This document shows positions 36,365 through 44,740 of a DNA stretch of 64,000 bases, in pieces. Numbering within the stretch: position 1 is the first letter of the stretch; every line of letters starts with the position of its first letter. Where the stretch lies: NCBI GenBank assembly GCA_036490515.1, contig DASXDU010000011.1:868001-932000 (forward strand). Direction: 5' to 3'. The stretch is from Palsa-1150 sp036490515. GTDB lineage: Bacteria; Myxococcota_A; Polyangia; Polyangiales; Polyangiaceae. A model generated the notes under the pieces. It had not been told where the DNA came from. It saw only the letters and a list, made by a program, of their open reading frames with translations, and ran no database searches. The translations under genes and the position numbers were made by a program.

Positions 36365-39085
36365 TTAGGCCAGGCGCGCGTAGAGGCTCTCGAGCGCCTC
36401 GTCGAGCTTGGCGACGTCCGTTCCGCCGGCCTGCGCCATGTCGGGCCGCCCGCCCCCGCTCCCGCCGAGCATCTGCGCGACACCCTTGATGAGATCCCCC
36501 GCCTTGTACCGGTCCGTGAGCCCCTTGGACACGGTCAGGACGAGCACCGCCTTGTCCTTGCCGGGCGCGCCGACGAGGACGACCGCCTCGCCCAGCTTGT
36601 CGCGCAGCTTCTCCGCCAGCTCGCGAAGCGTGGCGGCGTCGCCGACGCTCGCCTTCACCGCCAGGGCCTTGCCGCCCGGAACCTCCCGCGCGCGCGACAG
36701 CATCTCGTCGATCCCACCGCCACCGTTCCCCGTGCCGCCCATCGCCACCTGGCGCTTCAGATCGGCGATCTCCTTCTCGAGAGCGCGCTCGCGTTCGACG
36801 AGCTTCTCGACCTTCTCGGCGACCTCGCCGGGCGACGCCTTGACGATGCGCGCTGCGCCCCGGAGCGCCGCGTCGAGCGCGCGTACGTACCCGAGCGTGT
36901 TCATTCCCGTCGTCGCCTCGATGCGACGCACGCCGGCGGCGAGCCCCTGCTCGCTCGTGATCTTGAAGAGGCCGATCTCGCCGAGCGACCTCGCGTGCGT
37001 TCCGCCGCAGAACTCCACGGAGTCCTTCGTCATCGTGAGCACGCGCACGACGTCGCCGTACTTCTCGCCGAACATCGCCATCGCGCCGCGCTTGCGCGCC
37101 TCGTCGATCGGGAGCACCTCGGTGAGCACCGGCGCATCGGCGAGGACCTTGCCGTTCACGAGGTCCTCGATGCGCGTGATCTCCTCCGGCGTCAGGCCGC
37201 GGCCGAACGCGAAGTCGAACCGCAGCCGGTCCGGCGCGACGAGCGACCCCTTCTGCGTCGCCGCCTCGCCGAGCACCGTGCGCAGCGCCCAGTGCAGGAG
37301 GTGCGTGGCCGAGTGGTTGCGCCGTGTCGCCGTCCGCAGGGCGTAGTCGACCTCGAGGTGCACGACGTCGCCCACGGCCACGGCGCCCTTGGCCACCTTG
37401 CCGAAGTGCGCGACCACGCCGGCAAACGGCTTCTGCGTGTCCGTCACGTCGAAGCGCATGGGCTCGATGCCCCGCCGCTCGACGAAACCCCTGTCGCCGA
37501 CCTGCCCGCCCGATTCGCCGTAGAACGGCGTCGTGTCGGTCACGAGCACGACCTCGTCGCCTTGCATCGCGCGGATGGCGAGCGCGCCGTCCTTCACGAT
37601 CGCGACGACCTTGGCCTCGACGTCCTCCCGCTCGTAGCCGACGAACTTCACCCCACCCGGGGCGCTCTTCTCGACGGCCGCGCCGACGTCGCGCCAGACG
37701 TGCTCGATGGCGGCCTCGCCGACCTTGGAGCCCTCGCTGCGGGCGCGTGCGTCCTCGAGCGCCTTCTCGTAAGCCGGCTCGTCGACCGTGAGGCCGCGCT
37801 CCTGCGCGATGACCTGGGTGAGGTCGAGCGGGAAGCCGAAGGTGTCGTAGAGCTTGAACGCCGTCTCGCCGCCGATCACCGTCTTGCCGGCGCCGCGCAT
37901 GACGTCGACCTCGTCGTCGAGGATCCTGAGGCCCCGCTCGATGGTCTCGCGGAAGCGGACCTCTTCCTGGCGAGCGACGTCGGCGACGAGGCCCTTGCGC
38001 TCGACGAGCTCCGGGTACTGCTGGCCCATGAGGGCGACGACCTCGAGCGCGACCTCGTGGAGGAACGGCTCGCGGATGCCGAGGCGGTGGCCGTGCCGGA
38101 TGGCCCTGCGCATGACGCGGCGGAGCACGTAGGGACGCCCGGCGCGGTCGGGGAAGATGCCCTCGGCGAGGAGAAAGGCGGTCGTGCGCGCGTGGTCGGC
38201 GATGACGCGCATGGAGACGTCGTCGTCGCCCTGCGTCCCGTGGTACCGCTTGCCGCTGATCTCGCTCGCCTTCTCGACGAGCGCGCGCAGGAGGTCCGTG
38301 TCGTAGTTGCTGGTCACCCCCTGGAGCACGCTCGAGATGCGCTCGAGGCCCATGCCCGTGTCGACGCACGGCCGCGGGAGCGGGTCGAGCTTCGCGTCGC
38401 CGGACGGCTCGATCGAGCGCTCGAACTGCATGAAGACCAGGTTCCAGATCTCGGTCCACCCGAGACCGTCCGACGTGGGCTCGTCGCCGAAGTTGGCGTA
38501 CGGGACGCCGCTCGACGCGTCGCCGTTGAACCAGTGGATCTCGGTGCACGGGCCGCACGGGCCCGTCTCGCCCATCTGCCAGAAGTTGTCCTTCATCCCG
38601 AGGCCGAGGATGCGGTCGTCGCCGAAACCGGTGACCTTCTTCCACAGCGCGCGCGCCTCGTCGTCGGCCGGGACGCCCTCGGCGCCGCCGAAGACCGTGA
38701 TCATCAGGCGCGAGACGTCGAGCCCGTACGTCTTCGTGAGGAGGTCCCACGCGAAGACGATCGCCTCCTCCTTGAAGTAGTCGCCGAAGGAGAAGTTCCC
38801 GAGCATCTCGAAGAACGTGTGGTGGCGCGCGGTGACGCCGACGTTCTCGAGGTCGTTGTGCTTTCCGCTGATGCGGATGACCTTCTGGCTCGACGTCGCG
38901 CGGCGGTACGGCCGCTGCTCCTTGCCGACGAACACGTCCTTGAACTGGACCATGCCCGCGTTGACGAACATGAGCGTCGGGTCGTTCTGCGGGACGAGCG
39001 GCGAGCTGGCCACGACCTCGTGGCCGCGACCCCCGAAGAACTCGAGGAAGGTACGCCGCACCTCGGCGGAGGGGATGCCGGACAT
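36365..39085 (-). CDS. alaS: Alanine-tRNA ligase
   Basis: A 906-aa synthetase that charges tRNA-Ala. It starts SGIPSAEVRRTFLEFFGG. It has class II motif segments ('VPQNDPTLMFVNAGMVQFKD', 'ISGKHNDLENVG'), the editing-domain zinc motif 'HSATHLLHWAL' and 'EFCGGTHARSLGEIGLF', and a C-terminal DHHA1 domain ending 'GGSGGGRPDMAQAGG'. All key motifs are intact and length is normal. A -10-like TATACG lies 9 nt upstream within a small palindrome. Confidence 0.97.
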   Translation of the reverse strand: MSGIPSAEVRRTFLEFFGGRGHEVVASSPLVPQNDPTLMFVNAGMVQFKDVFVGKEQRPYRRATSSQKVIRISGKHNDLENVGVTARHHTFFEMLGNFSFGDYFKEEAIVFAWDLLTKTYGLDVSRLMITVFGGAEGVPADDEARALWKKVTGFGDDRILGLGMKDNFWQMGETGPCGPCTEIHWFNGDASSGVPYANFGDEPTSDGLGWTEIWNLVFMQFERSIEPSGDAKLDPLPRPCVDTGMGLERISSVLQGVTSNYDTDLLRALVEKASEISGKRYHGTQGDDDVSMRVIADHARTTAFLLAEGIFPDRAGRPYVLRRVMRRAIRHGHRLGIREPFLHEVALEVVALMGQQYPELVERKGLVADVARQEEVRFRETIERGLRILDDEVDVMRGAGKTVIGGETAFKLYDTFGFPLDLTQVIAQERGLTVDEPAYEKALEDARARSEGSKVGEAAIEHVWRDVGAAVEKSAPGGVKFVGYEREDVEAKVVAIVKDGALAIRAMQGDEVVLVTDTTPFYGESGGQVGDRGFVERRGIEPMRFDVTDTQKPFAGVVAHFGKVAKGAVAVGDVVHLEVDYALRTATRRNHSATHLLHWALRTVLGEAATQKGSLVAPDRLRFDFAFGRGLTPEEITRIEDLVNGKVLADAPVLTEVLPIDEARKRGAMAMFGEKYGDVVRVLTMTKDSVEFCGGTHARSLGEIGLFKITSEQGLAAGVRRIEATTGMNTLGYVRALDAALRGAARIVKASPGEVAEKVEKLVERERALEKEIADLKRQVAMGGTGNGGGGIDEMLSRAREVPGGKALAVKASVGDAATLRELAEKLRDKLGEAVVLVGAPGKDKAVLVLTVSKGLTDRYKAGDLIKGVAQMLGGSGGGRPDMAQAGGTDVAKLDEALESLYARLA

Positions 39086-39089
39086 TGCA

Positions 39090-39106
39090 GCGTGCGTATA
39101 GCACGC
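39090..39106 (-). promoter_or_regulatory. Palindrome over the alaS -10
   Basis: GCGTGC-GTATA-GCACGC is a perfect 6-bp inverted repeat whose centre is the candidate -10 (TATACG on the minus strand). A protein bound here would block alaS transcription. It is a candidate operator only. Confidence 0.4.
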
Positions 39107-39120
39107 ACGCCGACGCGTTC

Positions 39121-40803
39121 TCAGAGCGGCGGAGCGCCCTGGTACGGGTTGTCGGTGCTCGTCGCGGGCGCGGTCTTGTACGGCGACCACGGAACGGTCG
39201 CCGAGGGTGCCGGCTCCGCGGAGGCCTCTCCCGCATGGGGCCACGAGAGGTGCGCCTTGTTGCTCGGCTCGGGATGCGCGGACGCGCTCGCCGCGGGGTG
39301 CGCCGAGGCGGACGCAGACGCGAGCGCGGGCGCGAGCGCGGGCGCGGACGCGGGCGCGGGCGCGGGCGCGGGCGCCGGCGCGAGCGCGGGCCCGGGGCCG
39401 GGCGCGGACGTGCCCGTCGAATCCATCGGGACGGGGACCGCCTGGAGCCCCGGCTCGCTCGAGCCGCCGATGCCGAGCCTCGCGAGAAGCTCTCTCGTCT
39501 GCGCCGGCCACTGGTAGGCCGCGACCGCGCCGCCTGCGACGAGCACGAGGAGCACGTAGAGCCAGGCCTTGCTCGTCTTCGGGATGACGATGGGCTCCTG
39601 GTCGAGCGCCACGGACACGGCGGTCGCCGGCGGCGGCTCCTTGCGCGGTGCCGAATCCTTCTTCTTCACCAGCGCGACCGTCCCCGCGTCGCTCGGGCGA
39701 TCGAGGCCCGGTCTCGGCTGTCTCTCGCTCATGACCGTCGGGGCGAACGCCTCCTCCGGCTGGCTGGTCGACGGCGTCGACTTGATCGCGCTGCCCGACG
39801 CGGCTCCGCGATCGCGCGCCTCCTCGACGGCCTTGCTGACGATCTCCCGCCGCTTCTGCGCGAGCTCGGGCAGCTCGGAGCGCAGGAACGCCGCAACGTC
39901 CTCGCTGGTCGTCGATTCGCCGAGCTCCTTCATCGCCGCCTCGACGGCGCGCTGCATCCCGGCCGCCGTCGGGAAGCGCGCGTCGGGGTCGAGGACGACG
40001 GTCCGCTCGAGGATGCGCACGATGGCCTCGGGCAAGCCCTCGGGGATCTTCGGCGCCTCGTCCGACAGAAGCTTGTTGATCACCTCGATGTCGTCGTCCC
40101 CGTCGTACGGGAGCTTGCCGCTCACGAGCTCGAGCAGGCACACGCCCAGCGCCCAGATGTCCGCGCGCCGGTCGACCGTGCGGCCCTTCTTCACCTGCTC
40201 GGGCGCCATGTACTGGATCTTGCCCTTGACGACGCCCGTGCGCGTCTCGCCCTGCTTTCGGTTCTGCGCCTTGGCGATCCCGAAGTCGATGACCTTCACC
40301 GAGCCGGTCGTCGACACGAGGATGTTCTGCGGCGACACGTCGCGGTGGACGACGTCGATCGCCTCGCCCTTGTCGTCGCGCAGGTCGTGCGCGGCGTGCA
40401 GCCCCGCGCACGCGTCCGCGAGCAGGCGCAGGACGACGCCCACGGGGAGGCGGTGGCCGCGCTTGGTGACGAGCTTGCGGACCTTGGCGAGCGAGTCGCC
40501 GTCCACCCACTCCATCACGATGAAGAGCGTCTCGTTCTGCTCGCCGAGGTCGAGGATCTGGGCGACGTTGGGGTGCTGGATGCCCGAGGCGATGCGCGCC
40601 TCGTCGAGAAACATCTCCTGGAAGCGCGGGTCGTCGACGAGCTCCGTGCGGATCGTCTTCACCGCGAAGAGCTTCTCGAAGCCGCGCTTGCCCCGAAGGC
40701 GCGCGAGCCAGACGGTCGCCATCCCGCCGGACGCGATGGGGCAGAGCAGCTCGTAGCGATCGAGCCGGTCGCCCGCGCGCAGGGAGGTCTCGGCGGCTTC
40801 CAT
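39121..40803 (-). CDS. Transmembrane Ser/Thr kinase
   Basis: A 560-aa kinase. Gly-loop 'IASGGMATVW', Lys49 in 'FAVKTI', catalytic loop 'VVHRDVSPQN', 'VIDFGIAK' and 'MAPEQV' are all intact. After a ~100-residue cytoplasmic linker comes one membrane span ('WLYVLLVLVAGGAVAAYQW', residues ~414-432). The outer tail (~433-560) is Pro/Ala/Ser-rich and partly encoded by a hexamer repeat (39320-39391). No known sensor fold is visible. The gene is just upstream of alaS on the same strand; TACGCT and GGGAGG precede its ATG. Confidence 0.9.
   Translation of the reverse strand: MEAAETSLRAGDRLDRYELLCPIASGGMATVWLARLRGKRGFEKLFAVKTIRTELVDDPRFQEMFLDEARIASGIQHPNVAQILDLGEQNETLFIVMEWVDGDSLAKVRKLVTKRGHRLPVGVVLRLLADACAGLHAAHDLRDDKGEAIDVVHRDVSPQNILVSTTGSVKVIDFGIAKAQNRKQGETRTGVVKGKIQYMAPEQVKKGRTVDRRADIWALGVCLLELVSGKLPYDGDDDIEVINKLLSDEAPKIPEGLPEAIVRILERTVVLDPDARFPTAAGMQRAVEAAMKELGESTTSEDVAAFLRSELPELAQKRREIVSKAVEEARDRGAASGSAIKSTPSTSQPEEAFAPTVMSERQPRPGLDRPSDAGTVALVKKKDSAPRKEPPPATAVSVALDQEPIVIPKTSKAWLYVLLVLVAGGAVAAYQWPAQTRELLARLGIGGSSEPGLQAVPVPMDSTGTSAPGPGPALAPAPAPAPAPASAPALAPALASASASAHPAASASAHPEPSNKAHLSWPHAGEASAEPAPSATVPWSPYKTAPATSTDNPYQGAPPL
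39320..39391. repeat. Twelve-unit GCGGGC-type hexamer repeat inside a kinase gene
   Basis: Twelve consecutive 6-bp units, mostly GCGGGC with GCGAGC, GCGGAC and GCCGGC variants. It encodes the Ala-Pro alternation of the outer tail of the kinase (about residues 472-494). Because the unit is 6 bp, length changes would keep the reading frame. It belongs to the same repeat family as 49537-49710, 56484-56579 and 61106-61165. Confidence 0.9.
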
Positions 40804-40859
40804 GGCCTCCCATCAGCGTACCGGATTTGTCCGCCGAAGTTCAGCGGGGCGTGCGTACC

Positions 40860-41732
40860 TCACATCGCCGCGATCGACAGCCCCTGGTCGGCGCCGCGCA
40901 TCGCGCTCTGCACCGCCCCGTCGACCGCGTCGTCCTGGAGCTGACGCCGGCCCTGGTCGGAAATGGCAGGCCCCGAGCCGAACGTGGTCGCCGCCCCCGA
41001 GAGCATGCCCTTCAGCGTCTGCTCGCGCTTCACGGCGAACTCGACGCGAGCCTGCACCTGGACGTTCCCCTCGACCCGCGCCTCGTTGACCTGCATGACG
41101 GACCCGTCGAGCGTGAGCACCGGCAGGTGGCGCTGGAGAGCCTGCGCGAGGAGCGCGCCGTCGGTGTCGAGCGCGCCCCCGTGGATGACGCGGGCCCGAG
41201 AGCGGGCTGCGTTCTGGAGGACGCGCCGGAGATCGTCGCCGCGGACGCCCGAGGGGTTGCGCATCGAGCCGAGGCGGACCACGTACTTCACGTTGGGCCC
41301 CAGCCGCCCGCCGCCCCCGGAGTCGGCCGCCGCTGCCGCCGCCTCGGCGCTCTTCTTCAGCTGATCGACCGAGGTCTGGAGCTGCGCCTTCACGCTGGCC
41401 GAAGGCTCGACGGACTCGCGGCGGACGAGGGCGCCGATGGCAGCGGGATCGCCGAGCTGCGCCAGCGCGGTCGCGGCAGCCGCGCGGACCGCGGGGTGCG
41501 CATCGGCGAGGGCGTGCTCCAGCGCCTCGCGCGCCCCCGCGGGGCGCACCTTGCCGAGGAAGAGAGCGGCGGACACGCGGACACGGAAGTCGGACGAGTC
41601 GGCGAGATCGTGGAGCGCGCCCGCCGGGTCCTGCGCGAGGGCGAGGCCCGGAACGCACGCGCACACCGCCACCGCGGCCAACGCGCCGCAGAGCGCGCGC
41701 CTCGACAGACGCTTCCCGGCCGCACCCGTCAT
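40860..41732 (-). CDS. Exported HEAT-repeat protein
   Basis: A 290-aa protein with an N-terminal signal sequence ('CGALAAVAVCACVPGLALAQ'). One to three HEAT-like helical pairs follow ('SSDFRVRVSAALFLGKVRP', 'DAHPAVRAAAATALAQLGD'). The C-terminal ~160 residues form a separate region ('GPNVKYVVRLGSMRNPSGVR', 'VIHGGALDTDGALLAQAL', 'TLDGSVMQVN'). This resembles a periplasmic adaptor; the family is not recognised. It lies upstream of the kinase gene with 56 bp between. Confidence 0.75.
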   Translation of the reverse strand: MTGAAGKRLSRRALCGALAAVAVCACVPGLALAQDPAGALHDLADSSDFRVRVSAALFLGKVRPAGAREALEHALADAHPAVRAAAATALAQLGDPAAIGALVRRESVEPSASVKAQLQTSVDQLKKSAEAAAAAADSGGGGRLGPNVKYVVRLGSMRNPSGVRGDDLRRVLQNAARSRARVIHGGALDTDGALLAQALQRHLPVLTLDGSVMQVNEARVEGNVQVQARVEFAVKREQTLKGMLSGAATTFGSGPAISDQGRRQLQDDAVDGAVQSAMRGADQGLSIAAM

Positions 41733-41831
41733 CTCCGCTCCGCCCTCCGTACCGCCCGGCCCGCACAGACCCGCACGACGCTCACGACGCTGAAGTGAAG
41801 CTGCGAAAAAGCGATGCCCCCGGCGGGGGGA

Positions 41832-42389
41832 CTACTGACCAAGGAGCTCCTTGATCTCCTTCTCGACCTCGACCTCTTCGCCGTCGTGGTAGCCGACGTG
41901 CACGTACCGGACGACGCCCTTCTTGTCGATCAGGAAGGACGACGGCATCGTCTCGGGTTTGTAGCTCTTGGCGATCGACTTGTCCTCGTCCCACCCGAGC
42001 GTGAACTTCGCCCCGTAGGTACCCGCGAAGCCCGGGATCTTGTCCTTGTCGTCGGACTCGTCCTCGCTGATGCCTACGATCTTGAGACCGCTGGCCGCGT
42101 ACTTCGTGTTGAGGTCCTGGAGCTTGGGGAAGGACTTCTTGCACGGCTCGCAGAACGTGCCCCAGAAGTCGACCAGCACGACCTTGCCGCGCAGGCCCTT
42201 GAGCGAGACGGAGCCCGAGCCGCCGGTGACCGCCTTCACGCTGAAGTCGGGTGCGGGGTTGCCGACGAGCCCGCCGTTGTCGCCGGACGAGGAGGCGCCC
42301 TTGCCTTCGTCGCCGGCGCCGCAGGCGAGAAGGGGGAGCGAGGCGAGGGCCAGAGCTAGGGAAAGCGAGCGGAGCGCGGGGCTGTTCAT
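41832..42389 (-). CDS. TlpA-like thioredoxin lipoprotein
   Basis: A 185-aa periplasmic thiol-disulfide protein anchored by a lipobox (LLACG). The redox motif CEPC sits in 'DFWGTFCEPCKKSFPKL'. The thioredoxin fold is clear, with cis-Pro in 'ETMPSSFLIDKKGVVRYVH'. ATG 42389 has GATACC (complement of 42400-42405) 10 nt upstream. It could deliver electrons to exported Cys proteins, many of which are encoded nearby; that link is inferred only. Confidence 0.92.
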   Translation of the reverse strand: MNSPALRSLSLALALASLPLLACGAGDEGKGASSSGDNGGLVGNPAPDFSVKAVTGGSGSVSLKGLRGKVVLVDFWGTFCEPCKKSFPKLQDLNTKYAASGLKIVGISEDESDDKDKIPGFAGTYGAKFTLGWDEDKSIAKSYKPETMPSSFLIDKKGVVRYVHVGYHDGEEVEVEKEIKELLGQ

Positions 42390-42602
42390 GGCCGGAATTG
42401 GTATCACGACCCCCGTCTCTTCTTAAACGTGATGCGGCGCCCGGCGTCGAGTGGCGCGGCCCTGCGTGACCGACGATCCATCGTCCAATGTGGGAGAGGA
42501 CGCGCCCGGTGAGGCGAGGGTGATGACTCGTCGTACGTGCAGGTTGCGCAATGCTCACCGCGCGTTGCACGCTTCCTCCGAACCTCGGAGAAGGGGGTGC
42601 CG

Positions 42603-44678
42603 ATGAGCACGCCGGACGACATCCGGAACGTAGCAATCCTGGGCCACAAGGGCGCCGGCAAGACCTCGCTCGTCGAGGCCGCGCTCTTCATCGCGAAGGC
42701 GACGCAGAAGCTGGGAAAATCCGGCGAGCGGGCGAGTGGCCTGGACGACTCGCCCGAGGAGCGCGCGCACGTCACGACGCTCGAGGCGCGCCCGGTCACC
42801 TTGCGATGGAACGGGAAGAAGGTGAACCTCGTCGATACGCCGGGCGAGGCGAGCTTCGTCTCGGACGCCCTCCTCGCGCTCAGCGCGTGCGACGCGGCCA
42901 TCGTGTGCGTCAGCGCGCGCGACGGCGTGCAGACGGGCACCGAACGCGCACTCCACTGGGTGCGGGAGCGCAGGGTGCCGGCGCTGGTCGTCGTCACGAA
43001 GATGGACGACGAGCACGCGAGGCCGGACGAGGTGATCGCCGACGTGAAGGCGCACCTCAAGACGCCGATCGCCCTGATGGAGGTTCCGGACGGAGTCGGG
43101 GCGGCCTTCCACGGCGTCATCGCGATCCGGACGGGCAAGGCGTGGATCGGCAAGCCGGAGGCGCCGAACTCGACGGCGTCGATCCCCGTGCCGCCCGAGT
43201 CGCAGCCGCGCGTGGCCGAGGCGCGCGCGCACCTCGTCGACGACGTCGCGGGGACGGACGACTCGCTGACCGAGAAGTACCTGAACGAAGGCGACCTCTC
43301 CCAGGCGGAGCTCGACGTCGGCGCACGGCACGCGGTGACCGACTGCAAGCTCATCCCCGTCTACGAGGCGTCGTGCACGATGCCCTCGGGAGTCGTCGCG
43401 CTGCTCGACGCCGTCGTCGATCTGTTGCCCGCGCCTTCGGCTCGAGGGCCGTTCCCGTCCACGAACGGCGAGTCGCGCCCCTCCAGCGCCGACGCCCCGC
43501 TCGCGGCGCTCGTCTTCAAGACGCGCATCGATCCGCACGCCGGCAGGGTGAGCTACGTGCGCGTCCTCTCGGGGACGCTGCGGCACGACGCCTCCGTCGT
43601 CGCCGGCCCCGACGCGCACCGCGACCGGGTGGGAACGCTCTCGCAGGGGACGTGGAAGGAGCTCAAGCCGCTCGCCGAGGCGGTGGCCGGCGACATCTGC
43701 GCAGTGGCGAAGCTCAAGGCCGCGCGCACGGGCGACACGCTGAGCGACGAGAAGAAGCCCTTCACGGCGAAGCTCCCGCCGTCGCCGCCGGCGCTCTACG
43801 CGCGTACGGTGATCGTCGAGAGCAAGGGCGTCGAGGAGAAGGCGGCGCTGGCGCTCCAGCGCATCTGCGAGGAGGACCCGGGGTTGGTCTTCAAGCACGA
43901 CGCGCAGAGCCGCGAGATGCTGCTCGAGGGGCTCGGCGCGCTGCACCTCGACATCACGCTCGAGCGCCTCCGCCGGCGCGCGTCGATCGACTGCCACCTC
44001 GGCCCGCCGCGCATCCCGTACCGCGAGACGGTGCGCGGGCGCGCGAAGGCCGTCGAGGGAAAGCAGAAGAAGCAGACGGGCGGGCACGGACAGTTCGCCG
44101 TCTGCTACCTCGACATCGAGCCCCTCGCGCGAGGCGGGGGCTTCGAGTTCGAGGACGCGATCGTCGGCGGCGCGGTGCCGCGGCAGTTCATCCCGAGCGT
44201 CGAGAAGGGCGTGCGCCGCGCGATGGAGCGCGGGATGCTCGCCGGCTACCCGCTCGTCGACTTCAAGGTGCGCCTCGTCGACGGCAAGTTCCACGCGGTG
44301 GACTCCTCGGACGCGGCCTTCCAGGTCGCCGGGGCGCGCGCTCTCCGCGCGGCGATGCAGCAGGCGCAGCCCGTGCTGCTCGAGCCGATCGCGCGGGTCG
44401 AGGTGACCGTACCGAGCGACCGGCTCGGAGACGTGATCGGCGACATCAACGCGCGGGGCGGGCGCGTGACGGGAACCGACAGCGAGGACGCGCACAGCGT
44501 GGTGCAGGCGCTCGTGCCGCTCGCGAGCACGAACGACTACGAGCCGAAGCTGACGAGCATGACGAGCGGAAGGGGCACGTTCACGCTGGCGTTCGACCAC
44601 TACGACTACTGCAGCCCGCACACGACGGAGAAGGTCGTGAAGGAGAGCGGGTTCAAGCACGTGGAGGAGGAAGACTGA
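42603..44678 (+). CDS. Elongation factor G-like protein (FusA2-type) with altered switch regions
   Basis: A 691-aa translational GTPase paralogue. P-loop GHKGAGKT (14-21), DTPG (78-81) and 'VVTKMD' are present, and domains III-V follow ('PGLVFKHDAQSREMLLEGLG', 'GGHGQFAVCYLDIEP'). Two catalytic features differ from EF-G. The residue after DTPG is Glu82 where EF-G has His, and the switch I RGIT motif is missing. It is probably a specialised factor rather than the main EF-G. The ATG lies just after GGAGAAGGGGG-type ribosome sequence. Confidence 0.87.
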   Translation: MSTPDDIRNVAILGHKGAGKTSLVEAALFIAKATQKLGKSGERASGLDDSPEERAHVTTLEARPVTLRWNGKKVNLVDTPGEASFVSDALLALSACDAAIVCVSARDGVQTGTERALHWVRERRVPALVVVTKMDDEHARPDEVIADVKAHLKTPIALMEVPDGVGAAFHGVIAIRTGKAWIGKPEAPNSTASIPVPPESQPRVAEARAHLVDDVAGTDDSLTEKYLNEGDLSQAELDVGARHAVTDCKLIPVYEASCTMPSGVVALLDAVVDLLPAPSARGPFPSTNGESRPSSADAPLAALVFKTRIDPHAGRVSYVRVLSGTLRHDASVVAGPDAHRDRVGTLSQGTWKELKPLAEAVAGDICAVAKLKAARTGDTLSDEKKPFTAKLPPSPPALYARTVIVESKGVEEKAALALQRICEEDPGLVFKHDAQSREMLLEGLGALHLDITLERLRRRASIDCHLGPPRIPYRETVRGRAKAVEGKQKKQTGGHGQFAVCYLDIEPLARGGGFEFEDAIVGGAVPRQFIPSVEKGVRRAMERGMLAGYPLVDFKVRLVDGKFHAVDSSDAAFQVAGARALRAAMQQAQPVLLEPIARVEVTVPSDRLGDVIGDINARGGRVTGTDSEDAHSVVQALVPLASTNDYEPKLTSMTSGRGTFTLAFDHYDYCSPHTTEKVVKESGFKHVEEED

Positions 44679-44740
44679 GGTGGGGGCGCGGGCGCGGGCG
44701 CGCTCGCGATCCCCCCGGCGCTCGTCTACGTTCGCCGTCC

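Noticed and set aside
36365..40813. Single 1482-codon frame joining a kinase region with AlaS
   Set aside because: Only the part from ATG 39085 is AlaS. The upstream part is the wrong frame of the kinase gene, which reads well in its own frame.
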